Positions 1-5,830 are shown, counted from the stretch's first letter. The stretch is 6,169 nucleotides of DNA from a bacterium (GCA_021817025.1 JAKAWF010000215.1:1-6169); one strand, 5' to 3'. A program made the numbers and translations. Notes: a model not told the origin generated them from the sequence alone.

Positions 1-365
1 ACTTGGGTGAGGAGGTGGAGGTGGGCGGAGTGCTGGCCTGGCTGGAGCGAACCGAGTACGGACCCTTCAAGCTGGGCGATGCCGTATCCCTGGAGCAGCT
101 GGTGGCGGCCCCGGACCCGCGGGCACTGCTGCTCCCATCCGAGGTGGTGCTGGAGCAGCTCCCACGCATAGAACTGCATCCAGCGGGAGTGCTGGCGGTC
201 CGGCGCGGCCAGGGCGCGTGGATTCAGCGGCCTCCCAGGGAGGCTGCGGAAGGCACCGCTCTGGAGGTCCGCGCCCACGGGCCCGACGGCCAGCTGCTGG
301 CGGTGGGGGAGCTCAACGGGTTGCGCTTCAAGCCGCTCAAGGTTCTGCTCCCGCTGGGGGGCTGA
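1..365 (+). CDS. truB: tRNA pseudouridine(55) synthase TruB, C-terminal part (5' end outside window)
   Basis: This is the last ~120 codons of TruB, the enzyme that converts U55 in the T-loop of elongator tRNAs to pseudouridine. The reading frame is already open at the left edge, so the catalytic Asp and most of the synthase domain lie upstream. The visible part begins in the conserved tail of the catalytic domain: a segment ending LERTEYGPFKL matches the family pattern of an Arg-Thr pair followed by G-x-F, then the AVSLEQL helix. The last ~65 residues form the small PUA-like C-terminal domain, ending LKPLKVL-like as FKPLKVLLPLGG. The stop TGA at 363-365 is one base before the ribF start, so the two genes are very probably cotranscribed and translationally coupled. 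The truB-ribF order is common in bacteria, usually behind rbfA and infB, which supports both calls. Confidence 0.88.
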   Translation, partial: LGEEVEVGGVLAWLERTEYGPFKLGDAVSLEQLVAAPDPRALLLPSEVVLEQLPRIELHPAGVLAVRRGQGAWIQRPPREAAEGTALEVRAHGPDGQLLAVGELNGLRFKPLKVLLPLGG

Positions 366-366
366 G

Positions 367-1323
367 GTGAGCGGGAGCCCCGCTCCGGGACCGCTCCTGG
401 TCGAGTTCGGGGTGCCGGTTCCAGGGGAACCGGCGGCCGGGGCGCCGGCGGTGCTGGTGATCGGCAATTTCGACGGGGTTCACCTGGGGCACCAGAGGCT
501 GCTGGGAGCGGGGCTGCAGCTGGCCAAGGAGCGCGGGGCCGAGCTGGTCGCGGTCCCCTTCGGGCCGCATCCCCGTCAGCTGCTCCGCCCCGGCATGTCC
601 GTGCAGCTGCTGACGCCGCTGGAGATGAGAAGGCGGCTGCTGGCCGACTTTGGGGTCACCACGCTGGCGGTGCTGCCCTTCGACGAGCATCTGCGGAATC
701 TGAGCCCCGGCGGCTTCCTGGATCGGCTGCGCGCCCGCCGACGGGTGGTCGGCATCGCGGCCGGGCCCAGGCTGTCGATCGGCCGGGGAGCGGAGGGCAG
801 GCTCGACTTCGTGCGCGCGTACGCAGCCCAGGCGGGCATCGACCTGGTCGTGGTGGACGAGGTCGCCGTGGCTGATCTGGAGGTCAGCAGCACCAGCATC
901 AGAGAGCGCCTCGCAGCTTCCGACCTGGAGGCGGTGGCCGGAATGTGCGGGCGGCCGTTCCGGATCCGGGGTGAGGTGGAGCGGGGGGACGGTAGGGGGC
1001 GCGAGCTCGGCTTCCCCACCGCCAACCTCCGACTCCTGCCGGCGCAGCTGCTGCCGCCGGACGGGGTCTACGTGATGCGCCTGGAGCTGGCCGCCGGCCG
1101 GCTGCTGCCGGCGGTCGGGAGCATCGGCACCAGGCCCCAGTTCGGTCCGGGAGAGCGCAAGTTCGAGGTCCACTCCCTGGAGCCGCCCGGAGATCTCTAC
1201 GGGCGGACGGTCGAGGTCGAGATCCTGCGCTGGCTGAGAGCGCAGGCAGTCTTCTCCAGCCGGGAGGAGCTGGTCCGCCAGATGGAGAGGGATCGCGAAC
1301 TCGCTCGAGCTCAGCTGGCCTGA
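367..1323 (+). CDS. ribF: bifunctional riboflavin kinase / FAD synthetase RibF
   Basis: This 318-residue protein has the usual length for bacterial RibF, which phosphorylates riboflavin to FMN and adenylates FMN to FAD in the cytoplasm. The N-terminal nucleotidyltransferase domain shows GNFDGVHLGHQ at residues 33-43, with the HxGH nucleotide-binding motif, then FGPHP at 65-69 and SSTSIR at 174-179. The C-terminal flavokinase domain shows GRELGFPTANL at 211-221 (the PTAN metal/ATP motif), PDGVY at 231-235, the probable catalytic Glu in FEVHSL at 266-271, and DLYG at 276-279. The GTG start at 367 lies just after the truB stop, and a G-rich stretch at 355-360 may act as ribosome-binding site. 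Two usual motifs are diverged. The region where most family members have G-x-D-F-R-F-G reads GPRLSIG (133-139). The N-x-G-x-R-P-T loop reads SIGTRPQ (252-258). The FAD synthetase half may therefore be altered, but the overall identity is clear. Confidence 0.95.
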   Translation: MSGSPAPGPLLVEFGVPVPGEPAAGAPAVLVIGNFDGVHLGHQRLLGAGLQLAKERGAELVAVPFGPHPRQLLRPGMSVQLLTPLEMRRRLLADFGVTTLAVLPFDEHLRNLSPGGFLDRLRARRRVVGIAAGPRLSIGRGAEGRLDFVRAYAAQAGIDLVVVDEVAVADLEVSSTSIRERLAASDLEAVAGMCGRPFRIRGEVERGDGRGRELGFPTANLRLLPAQLLPPDGVYVMRLELAAGRLLPAVGSIGTRPQFGPGERKFEVHSLEPPGDLYGRTVEVEILRWLRAQAVFSSREELVRQMERDRELARAQLA

Positions 1324-1346
1324 GCGGTCCTGGAGCTTGGGGTGGC

Positions 1347-1383
1347 GGGCCGGGCCCCCCGGACGGGAGCGGAGACCCGGCCC
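1347..1383. terminator. GC-rich inverted repeat between convergent ribF and the small membrane gene
   Basis: GGGCCGGG at 1347-1354 is perfectly repeated in inverse at 1376-1383 (CCCGGCCC), giving an 8-bp all-GC stem around a 21-base loop. It fills most of the 66-base gap between the ribF stop (1323) and the stop of the gene arriving from the other side (1390). Its position suits a bidirectional transcription terminator. There is no T tract on either side, so it is not a canonical intrinsic terminator. In such GC-rich sequence a chance hairpin is also possible. Confidence 0.4.
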
Positions 1384-1389
1384 CGTCAG

Positions 1390-1650
1390 CTAACGGCGAG
1401 AGCCAGAGGGCTGCGAGATCCTGGCCGCCAGCCAGCTGAAGACGAGGGCGGCGACGATGGCGATGACGAGGCTGCCGTACTTGCCACGGATGTGACCCTC
1501 GCCGAGGATGCTGAGCGACACCTCGCCTCCGATCAGGCTGCCGACCACGCCTCCGATCACGCGGACGGCGGCGGCGGGGCCACGCGACCCGCGCACGAAG
1601 AGAGCTCCGATCACGACTCCGATGACGATGAAAGCGATCAGGTGCAGCAC
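1390..1650 (-). CDS. GlsB/YeaQ/YmgE-type small membrane protein (transglycosylase-associated family)
   Basis: This is an 86-residue, very hydrophobic protein. It has three predicted transmembrane helices at about residues 2-19, 27-47 and 57-78, separated by short glycine- and arginine-rich loops. The pattern IGVVIGALF, then GGVVGSLIGG, then GSLVIAIVAALVFSWL fits the GlsB/YeaQ/YmgE family. Those proteins are small, stress-associated inner-membrane proteins of unknown biochemical role; the name 'transglycosylase-associated' is historical. The frame is open further upstream, to an ATG at 1692, but that start lies inside the preceding pspA gene and would add a charged 14-residue tail. The GTG at 1650 is preferred because it comes 7 bases after the pspA stop, has the Shine-Dalgarno AGGGAGG 11 bases upstream, and gives the family's normal length and hydrophobic beginning. 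It is the second gene of an operon with the membrane-anchored PspA, which suggests a membrane-stress role. Confidence 0.8.
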   Translation of the reverse strand: MLHLIAFIVIGVVIGALFVRGSRGPAAAVRVIGGVVGSLIGGEVSLSILGEGHIRGKYGSLVIAIVAALVFSWLAARISQPSGSRR

Positions 1651-1657
1651 TGGGTCT

Positions 1658-2479
1658 CTAACCTCCCTCTGGCGGACTTTCGTCCTGGTCACCAGCCGCT
1701 AGGCGGGGCTGGTCGATTGGATCTGCCAGGATCTCCTGGCGCAACTGGTTCAACTGGGCCTCCACCGCCGCGTCGTCGGCGGTGACTCGAAGCTGGCGGT
1801 CGATGTCGTCCCCGGGCGCGGTGCCTAGGGTATCAAGTGTGCCGCTGGTGATGAGCTGGTCTATGGCGGAGGCGCGCGCCTGCATCTGTTGAGTCTTGTC
1901 CTGGGCTCTCTCCAGCATCAGGTTGACATCCTTCATGTCGCCCGCGATGCCGGTGACGGTCTCGCCGATGCGGGCCGAGGCGCGGGCGGCCGAGTACTGG
2001 GCCTTGAGGGTGTCTCGCTGGGTGCGAAAGCTCTCGACCCGCGCCGCCAGCTTCTGCGCGGTCATCTCCAACCTCTGCTCCTGGTCCTTGAGCTGGGCGA
2101 TCTGCTGCCGGAGCGAGTCCAGCTGCACGCCGGCGTCACGGGAGCGCGTGAGCGCCAGCCGGGCGAGGTCCTCCCGCCCCTGCTGCAGGGCCAGCCGGGC
2201 TTGTCCCTGCAACTTGTCCTGGCTCTGGTGGAGCTGGGTGGCCTGGATCTCCAGGCGCTTCTCCGAAGTCACCACCTCGGCCACCCCCCGGCGCACACTG
2301 AGGAGGGCTTCGCGCTGCTTCTGATAGGAGAGGTCGAGTGCCTCCACCGGGTTCTCGGCTCGGTCCATGAGGTGGGAGATCTTCTGCTGGGCGATGTTGC
2401 GGGCGCGCCGGCCAACCCCGGTGCGCCAACCGACGGCGACCACGATCACCACCCCCAACAGTTCCAAGCCTGGGAACAT
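1658..2479 (-). CDS. pspA: PspA/IM30 family protein with N-terminal transmembrane anchor
   Basis: This 273-residue protein belongs to the PspA/IM30/Vipp1 family, ESCRT-III-like coiled-coil proteins that polymerise on the inner face of stressed membranes. Residues 28-250 form the helical core, with family hallmarks DRAENPVEALDLSYQKQ (39-55), TSEKRLE (71-77), LALQQGREDLARLAL (96-110), KDQEQ (131-135), DVNLMLERAQDKTQQMQARA (184-203) and GDDIDRQL (223-230). The beginning is unusual. In place of the short amphipathic helix there is a hydrophobic stretch, residues 7-18 (LLGVVIVVAVGW), followed by several Arg, as expected for a single-pass anchor with the coiled coil in the cytoplasm. The ATG has GGAGG 4 bases upstream (2484-2488). 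The C-terminus is a short acidic/proline tail. The core aligns gap-free with the second PspA at 4163-5275, about 73% identical by hand count. The gene is divergent from htpX and leads an operon with a GlsB-type gene. The family is certain; the anchor is a prediction. Confidence 0.93.
   Translation of the reverse strand: MFPGLELLGVVIVVAVGWRTGVGRRARNIAQQKISHLMDRAENPVEALDLSYQKQREALLSVRRGVAEVVTSEKRLEIQATQLHQSQDKLQGQARLALQQGREDLARLALTRSRDAGVQLDSLRQQIAQLKDQEQRLEMTAQKLAARVESFRTQRDTLKAQYSAARASARIGETVTGIAGDMKDVNLMLERAQDKTQQMQARASAIDQLITSGTLDTLGTAPGDDIDRQLRVTADDAAVEAQLNQLRQEILADPIDQPRLAAGDQDESPPEGG
1662..1668 (-). promoter_or_regulatory. ribosome-binding site of the small membrane protein gene
   Basis: The minus strand reads AGGGAGG here, overlapping the last codons of the upstream pspA gene. 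It lies 11 bases from the GTG at 1650 and sits inside the extended reading frame that starts at 1692. It favours the short 86-residue form over the longer one and indicates translational coupling to pspA. Confidence 0.55.
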
Positions 2480-2634
2480 AGCGCCTCCGTCTCAAGCCGC
2501 AAATCCAGCCCACGGCCACCCCTGGCGCCATGTTAGCGTGCCCTCGAGGCGGACCCACCCGGACGGCATCGAAGCTCAGGCCACTACGATTGACTCTGCG
2601 GGAACTCCCAGCAAACGGGTATATAAGAGAGACC
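2480..2634. promoter_or_regulatory. divergent promoter region between membrane-anchored pspA and htpX
   Basis: These 155 bases separate two stress genes transcribed away from each other, so both promoters must lie here unless they are further upstream. On the plus strand, TATATAAG at 2620-2627 is a distinct AT-rich -10-like element ending 7 bases before the htpX ATG. A TTGACT at 2590-2595 resembles a -35 box but is 24 or more bases away, too far for a normal pair. GGGTAT at 2617-2622 resembles the -10 of the SigB/SigF stress class, but no GTTT is found at the matching distance. GGGAACTCCC at 2600-2609 is a small palindrome (GGGA, two bases, TCCC) that could be an operator or an ECF-like GGAAC -35. 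No convincing promoter was found reading toward pspA. Confidence 0.4.
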
Positions 2635-3558
2635 ATGCAGCGCAAGCTAGGCTCCGATCGCGGGCTGACCCTGAGGATGGCCCTCACCATGTTCCTGTTG
2701 GCGGTCGTCTACCTCATATTCGTGGGGGTGATGGCGGCGGTGATGCACCTGGGCATCGCCACCATCGGCGTGATCGTGGTGGTGCTGCTGGCGGCTCAGT
2801 ATTACTTCTCGGACCGGATGGTGCTGACCGTTCTCAAGGCCCGGATGGTCACCCCTCAGCAGTACCCGCAACTCTACGACACGGTAGGGCGGCTGGCCCA
2901 GCTGACGGGGATCCCGGTGCCCAAGGTGGCTGTCATCCCCTCTCAGGTTCCCAACGCGCTGGCCACCGGTCGCGATCCCAAGCACGCGGTGATCGCGGTG
3001 ACGACTGGGATCCTCAACCAGCTGGAGCCCAAGGAACTGGAGGCGGTCTTGGCCCACGAGTTGAGCCACGTGATCCACCGGGACGTGAAGGTGATGGCGA
3101 TGGCCGGTTTCTTCGCCACCGTGGCCTCGCTGATCGTGCAGTCGGGCATGTGGTTCGGCATGTTCGGCGGCTTCGGCTACGGCGGTGGTGGCCGCGGGCG
3201 CGGCCGCGATCAGGGGGAGGGGATGATCGTGATCATCCTGGTTGCGGCGGTGGTCTGGGCAATCAGCTTCGTGCTCATTCGCGCGCTCTCCCGCTACCGG
3301 GAGTACGCCGCCGACCGCGGCTCGGCCGTGATCACCCAGGAGCCGTCCCAGTTGGCCTCAGCGCTGCAGAAGATCAGCGGGACCATGAGTCGGATCCCGA
3401 GTCAGGACCTCCGCCAGGTGCAGTCGGCGAACGCCCTGATGATCTTTCCGGCGGTGCACCTGGGCAAGGGAAGTCTGGCCGAGATGTTCTCGACTCACCC
3501 CTCACTGGAGCACCGGCTGGCCAAGTTGCGCGAGTTGGAGTCGGCAATCTCCCGGTAA
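2635..3558 (+). CDS. htpX: membrane zinc metalloprotease HtpX (M48 family)
   Basis: This 307-residue protein has the normal length for HtpX, an inner-membrane endopeptidase that degrades misfolded membrane proteins. HELSH at residues 141-145 is the HExxH zinc and catalytic motif. Glu223 in REYAAD (222-227) is the expected third zinc ligand, and STHPSLEHRL at 286-295 is the family's C-terminal signature. Predicted membrane segments lie at about 15-38, 41-56, 153-170 and 197-217. The loop between the last two is a glycine/arginine-rich stretch (about 178-196). The frame runs back to 2530 without a stop, but the ATG at 2635 is chosen because it gives the standard HtpX N-terminus; the upstream extension would be arginine-rich and unlike the family. 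Only a weak purine-rich AAGAGAG precedes it, and the -10-like TATAAG ends 7 bases upstream, so the mRNA may be leaderless. It is followed by pspAB after 11 bases, a recurrent pair. Confidence 0.96.
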   Translation: MQRKLGSDRGLTLRMALTMFLLAVVYLIFVGVMAAVMHLGIATIGVIVVVLLAAQYYFSDRMVLTVLKARMVTPQQYPQLYDTVGRLAQLTGIPVPKVAVIPSQVPNALATGRDPKHAVIAVTTGILNQLEPKELEAVLAHELSHVIHRDVKVMAMAGFFATVASLIVQSGMWFGMFGGFGYGGGGRGRGRDQGEGMIVIILVAAVVWAISFVLIRALSRYREYAADRGSAVITQEPSQLASALQKISGTMSRIPSQDLRQVQSANALMIFPAVHLGKGSLAEMFSTHPSLEHRLAKLRELESAISR

Positions 3559-3569
3559 AGTGAGGGCCT

Positions 3570-4145
3570 GTGGGTTTTCTTGACTCCCTGATCGGTCGCA
3601 CCAAGCTGCCCAAGTCCAACGAAGACAAGATCTTCGCCATGAGCACGGCGATGCTCACCCTCCAGACCGCAGCTGAACTGGATCCGGCGAACCGCATCGG
3701 GATCGTCTTCCGGTCGCTCCCCTCGGGACGCTTCCAGCAGCTCAACCGGGACACGGTGGAGATGCTCAAGATCCAGGACCAGGCGGTCCCCACCGACAAC
3801 CTCAAGGTCAATCAGATCAAGGACGACCTCGGGTTCCAGTGGCTGGTGGTGGAGGGCCCCGACTTCCAATCCCTGCTGGCTGCCATCCACGCGGTCGCCA
3901 TGGGGCTCTTGGACGAGGGGCTCGGCGACTGCCTGCTGGCGGCGGTGTTTCCCTTCCATCTCAACGGCAGGCCCGTCTACTGGATCTACGGGTACAAGGA
4001 GGCAACCTTCTACCCCTTCGTCCCTGACGGCGACCATCGCCGTGACAACGCCGAGGAGATCCGGCTGGCGGCCGTCGCCAAGGAGGACCTTCCGGTCGAG
4101 CCCGACATGGAGAGGTGGTACGCCCTCTGGGGCACACCCGTCTGA
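3570..4145 (+). CDS. pspAB: PspA-associated protein PspAB
   Basis: This 191-residue soluble protein is recognised as PspAB, a partner found in Psp membrane-stress systems and typically encoded next to htpX. Features matching the family are the N-terminal MGFLDSLIGRTK, FAMSTAMLTLQ (22-32), the strand WLVVEG (91-96) followed by the IHAV helix, YKEATFYPFVP (142-152), RRDNAEE (157-163), and the tail LPVEPDMERWYALWG (174-188). There is no signal peptide or membrane segment. Its biochemical function is not established; the mixed strand-helix pattern suggests a binding or chaperone-like fold rather than an enzyme, and I see no catalytic motif. The GTG at 3570 is chosen for its GAGGG ribosome-binding site at 3562-3566 and the family-typical N-terminus. 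It starts 11 bases after htpX stops, so the two are surely one operon. It ends 17 bases before the convergent stop of the second pspA gene. Confidence 0.9.
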   Translation: MGFLDSLIGRTKLPKSNEDKIFAMSTAMLTLQTAAELDPANRIGIVFRSLPSGRFQQLNRDTVEMLKIQDQAVPTDNLKVNQIKDDLGFQWLVVEGPDFQSLLAAIHAVAMGLLDEGLGDCLLAAVFPFHLNGRPVYWIYGYKEATFYPFVPDGDHRRDNAEEIRLAAVAKEDLPVEPDMERWYALWGTPV

Positions 4146-4162
4146 GCGTCGCCGGACTGCGG

Positions 4163-5275
4163 TCAGCTCGCGGGGACGGCGGCACCCGCAGGCTGGCCGC
4201 CGGCGTCCACGACGTTGCCATCACCTGACAGCAGGGTGGTGGCCTCGTCCAGGGACATGTCCTCTGAGGGCAGGACCACGTCAGAGCCGACCATCTGATC
4301 TGGTGGGAGCGCGGTTCCGTGAGAACGGACGAAGTTGAGCAGGTTGGCCAGCGCGGTCGGATACCCAGACGTATCCCCACCTTCGATGGCGGCCGACAGA
4401 GCCTTGTCCAGGGGCTCGAGCTGGGGCCTTTCAGTGAGGTTGAGCCGGTACTGGTCCTCGCCCTGGATGCGCACCACCATCGTCTTTGAAAGGTCGGACG
4501 AGGTCGGCACCGATGGAGCGGCGGCTGCCGGCGCCGGGGTGGCGGCAGCCTCGATCCGAGGGGCGGCCGCTGGCGCAGGCAACATCTCCTGCTTGAGCGC
4601 CGCGAGCTGAGCGTCCACCTGCGAGTCGGTGAGGGTGCCCTGGAGCTGGCGGTCGATGTCGTCGCCTGAGCTGATCCCGATGGTGTCGAGGACGCCGCTG
4701 TCGGTGAGGGAGTCGAGGGCGGCGGCGCGGGCCTGCATCTGCTGGGTCTTGTCCTGGGCCCGCTCCATCATGAGGTTGACGTCCGCCATGTGTTCGCTGA
4801 GGCCGGTCACAGCCTCGCCGACCTGGGTGGACGCCTTGGCGGCCGAGTACTGGGCCTTCATGGTCTCGCGCTGGGTGCGGAACGCCTCCACCTTGGCCGT
4901 GAGCTTCTGAGCCGTGATCTCCAGCTTCTGCTCCTGGTCCTTGAGCTGGGCGATCTGGGTCTGTAGCCCCTGGGCCTGGCTCTGGGCGTCCTGTGCCCGG
5001 GTCAGAGCCAGCCGGGCCAGGTCCTCTCTGCCCTGCTGAAGGGCCAGCTTGGCCTGGGCTTGAAACCTGTCCTGGCTCTGCTGCAGCTGGGCCGCCTGGA
5101 GCTCCAGGCGCTTTTCGGAGGTGAGCACGTCGGCGACGCTGCGCTTGACCTGCTGCAGACCCTCCATCTGCTTTTGGTAGGACAGGTCGAGGGCCTCGAC
5201 TGGATTCTCGGCCCTGTCGAGGACCTTGTTGGCCTTCTGCTGGACGAGGTCTGACATGCGCCGCATGATGCTCAT
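4163..5275 (-). CDS. pspA: PspA/IM30 protein with fused C-terminal PspAA domain
   Basis: This 370-residue protein joins two Psp modules. Residues 1-230 are the PspA/IM30 coiled-coil core, starting with a short amphipathic helix (MSIMRRMSDLVQQ) and showing DRAENPVEALDLSYQKQ (20-36), LALQQGREDLARLAL (77-91), VNLMMERAQDKTQQMQARA (166-184) and GDDIDRQL (204-211). A linker rich in Ala and Pro (about 231-258) leads to residues 265-352. These match PspAA, normally a separate ~90-residue protein: MVVRIQGEDQYRL (266-278), an AIEGGD turn, NLLNFVRSHGTALPPDQMVGSD with LP after it, and the DEATTLL helix. The frame opens at 5314, and ATGs lie at 5281 and 5275. The 5275 start is chosen because AGGAG (5282-5286) sits exactly 6 bases upstream of it and the N-terminus then matches PspA. 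The protein probably acts at the cytoplasmic face of the membrane. It is convergent with pspAB and lies downstream of csaA on the same strand, with 114 bases between. Confidence 0.93.
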   Translation of the reverse strand: MSIMRRMSDLVQQKANKVLDRAENPVEALDLSYQKQMEGLQQVKRSVADVLTSEKRLELQAAQLQQSQDRFQAQAKLALQQGREDLARLALTRAQDAQSQAQGLQTQIAQLKDQEQKLEITAQKLTAKVEAFRTQRETMKAQYSAAKASTQVGEAVTGLSEHMADVNLMMERAQDKTQQMQARAAALDSLTDSGVLDTIGISSGDDIDRQLQGTLTDSQVDAQLAALKQEMLPAPAAAPRIEAAATPAPAAAAPSVPTSSDLSKTMVVRIQGEDQYRLNLTERPQLEPLDKALSAAIEGGDTSGYPTALANLLNFVRSHGTALPPDQMVGSDVVLPSEDMSLDEATTLLSGDGNVVDAGGQPAGAAVPAS

Positions 5276-5281
5276 GGCCAT

Positions 5282-5286
5282 CTCCT
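5282..5286 (-). promoter_or_regulatory. ribosome-binding site deciding the start of the PspA-PspAA gene
   Basis: The minus strand reads AGGAG here, 6 bases before the ATG at 5275 and directly touching the in-frame ATG at 5281. The spacing supports 5275 as the main start and rules against the one at 5281; the ATG at 5314 would lie upstream of this site. Confidence 0.65.
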
Positions 5287-5389
5287 TCGCACTGTGGGGA
5301 TCCCGCCCCCCCACGGATGGGATCTTAACCTGTCAGGGGCGGAGGGCTGTGGTTCTGAGGACAGTCTTGGACGGGGCCGGCTGCGAGGA
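5287..5389 (-). promoter_or_regulatory. upstream region of the PspA-PspAA gene, with small inverted repeats
   Basis: This stretch lies between csaA and the second pspA on the minus strand. It holds the 8-base palindrome GGGATCCC at 5297-5304, and GATCCC at 5299-5304 is inverted again as GGGATC at 5319-5324, about 20-50 bases before the start codon. TTAAGAT (minus strand, 5322-5328) is the only AT-rich, -10-like element, without a clear -35. The GGGA/TCCC half-sites resemble GGGAACTCCC in front of htpX. They could be an operator or a 5'-UTR hairpin. The evidence is weak, and transcription could also continue from csaA. Confidence 0.25.
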
Positions 5390-5758
5390 CTACCCCAAGC
5401 GCCAGCCGCCCGTGCCCGGGCGGTCCGGTCGGACCAGGATCACCTCACCTTGGTCCTCGGGGTTCAGCACTCCCAACACCAGGACCTGGCTCGCCAGTCC
5501 CGCGATCCGCCGAGGTGGGAAGTTGACCACGGCGAGGACCTCGGTGCCAACCAACCCCTCGGGCGTGTAGTGGCGGGTGAGCTGGGCGCTGGAGCGGAGT
5601 CGGCCGATGGGGGCGCCGAAGTCGATCACCATCTTGATTGAGGGCTTGCGAGCCTCTGGGAAGGGAGATGCCTCCACCACGACTCCGCTCCTGATGTCCA
5701 GCGCCACTAAGGTGGCGAAGTCGACCTCCGGAAGCCGTTCCGATTCCACTTGCGGCAA
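5390..5758 (-). CDS. csaA: CsaA-type tRNA-binding / export chaperone protein
   Basis: This small protein (122 residues from the TTG at 5758, 119 from the GTG at 5749) consists of one OB-fold tRNA-binding domain of the CsaA type. Bacillus CsaA is about 110 residues, forms dimers, and has been linked both to protein export as a SecA-associated chaperone and to tRNA binding. Diagnostic segments are DIRSGVVVEASPFPEARKP (21-39), DFG (46-48), SSAQLTRHYTPEGLVG (56-71), VVNFPPRRIAGLASQVLVLG (77-96) and a C-terminal PDRPGTGGWRLG. The start is uncertain: no ATG is available in frame, the TTG has a G-run only 2 bases upstream, and the GTG has the same G-run about 10 bases upstream and so is slightly better spaced. 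The gene is divergent from the tRNA pair, with 72 bases between. A free-standing tRNA-binding protein other than CsaA is the alternative, but the motif match is close. Confidence 0.88.
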   Translation of the reverse strand: MPQVESERLPEVDFATLVALDIRSGVVVEASPFPEARKPSIKMVIDFGAPIGRLRSSAQLTRHYTPEGLVGTEVLAVVNFPPRRIAGLASQVLVLGVLNPEDQGEVILVRPDRPGTGGWRLG

Positions 5759-5817
5759 GTCCCCCGATGCTACCGGCCCCCGCGAGCCGCTGTGCGATCC
5801 AGCCTACCAAGCCCCGG

Positions 5818-5823
5818 TATACT
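5818..5823 (+). promoter_or_regulatory. -10 element of the tRNA-Tyr/tRNA-Thr operon
   Basis: TATACT matches five of six positions of the -10 consensus and stands out in GC-rich sequence. It ends 7 bases before the first base of tRNA-Tyr, so transcription would start at or next to the mature 5' end. I see no good -35 hexamer at 16-18 bases upstream, where the sequence is around CGATCC. Confidence 0.5.
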
Positions 5824-5830
5824 CCGCTGG

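Noticed and set aside
337..1173. Long minus-strand open frame (278 codons) opposite ribF
   Set aside because: It lies antisense to a clearly conserved ribF. Its product is rich in Arg, Pro, Gln and His with no domain pattern, as expected from GC-rich third positions read backwards.
1889..2536. Plus-strand open frame (215 codons) opposite the anchored pspA gene
   Set aside because: It is a shadow of the repetitive coiled-coil coding sequence. A partly similar antisense frame appears opposite the second pspA, and no start signal or family resemblance is seen.
3178..3222. Gly/Arg-rich segment in htpX, considered as an inserted repeat
   Set aside because: Glycine-rich loops between the membrane helices are common in HtpX proteins, and the total length of the protein is normal.
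2367..3563. 398-codon plus-strand frame overlapping htpX in another phase
   Set aside because: The htpX frame has all zinc-protease motifs. This one is a low-complexity Gly/Arg/Asp/Pro translation of the same bases and also runs through the promoter region.
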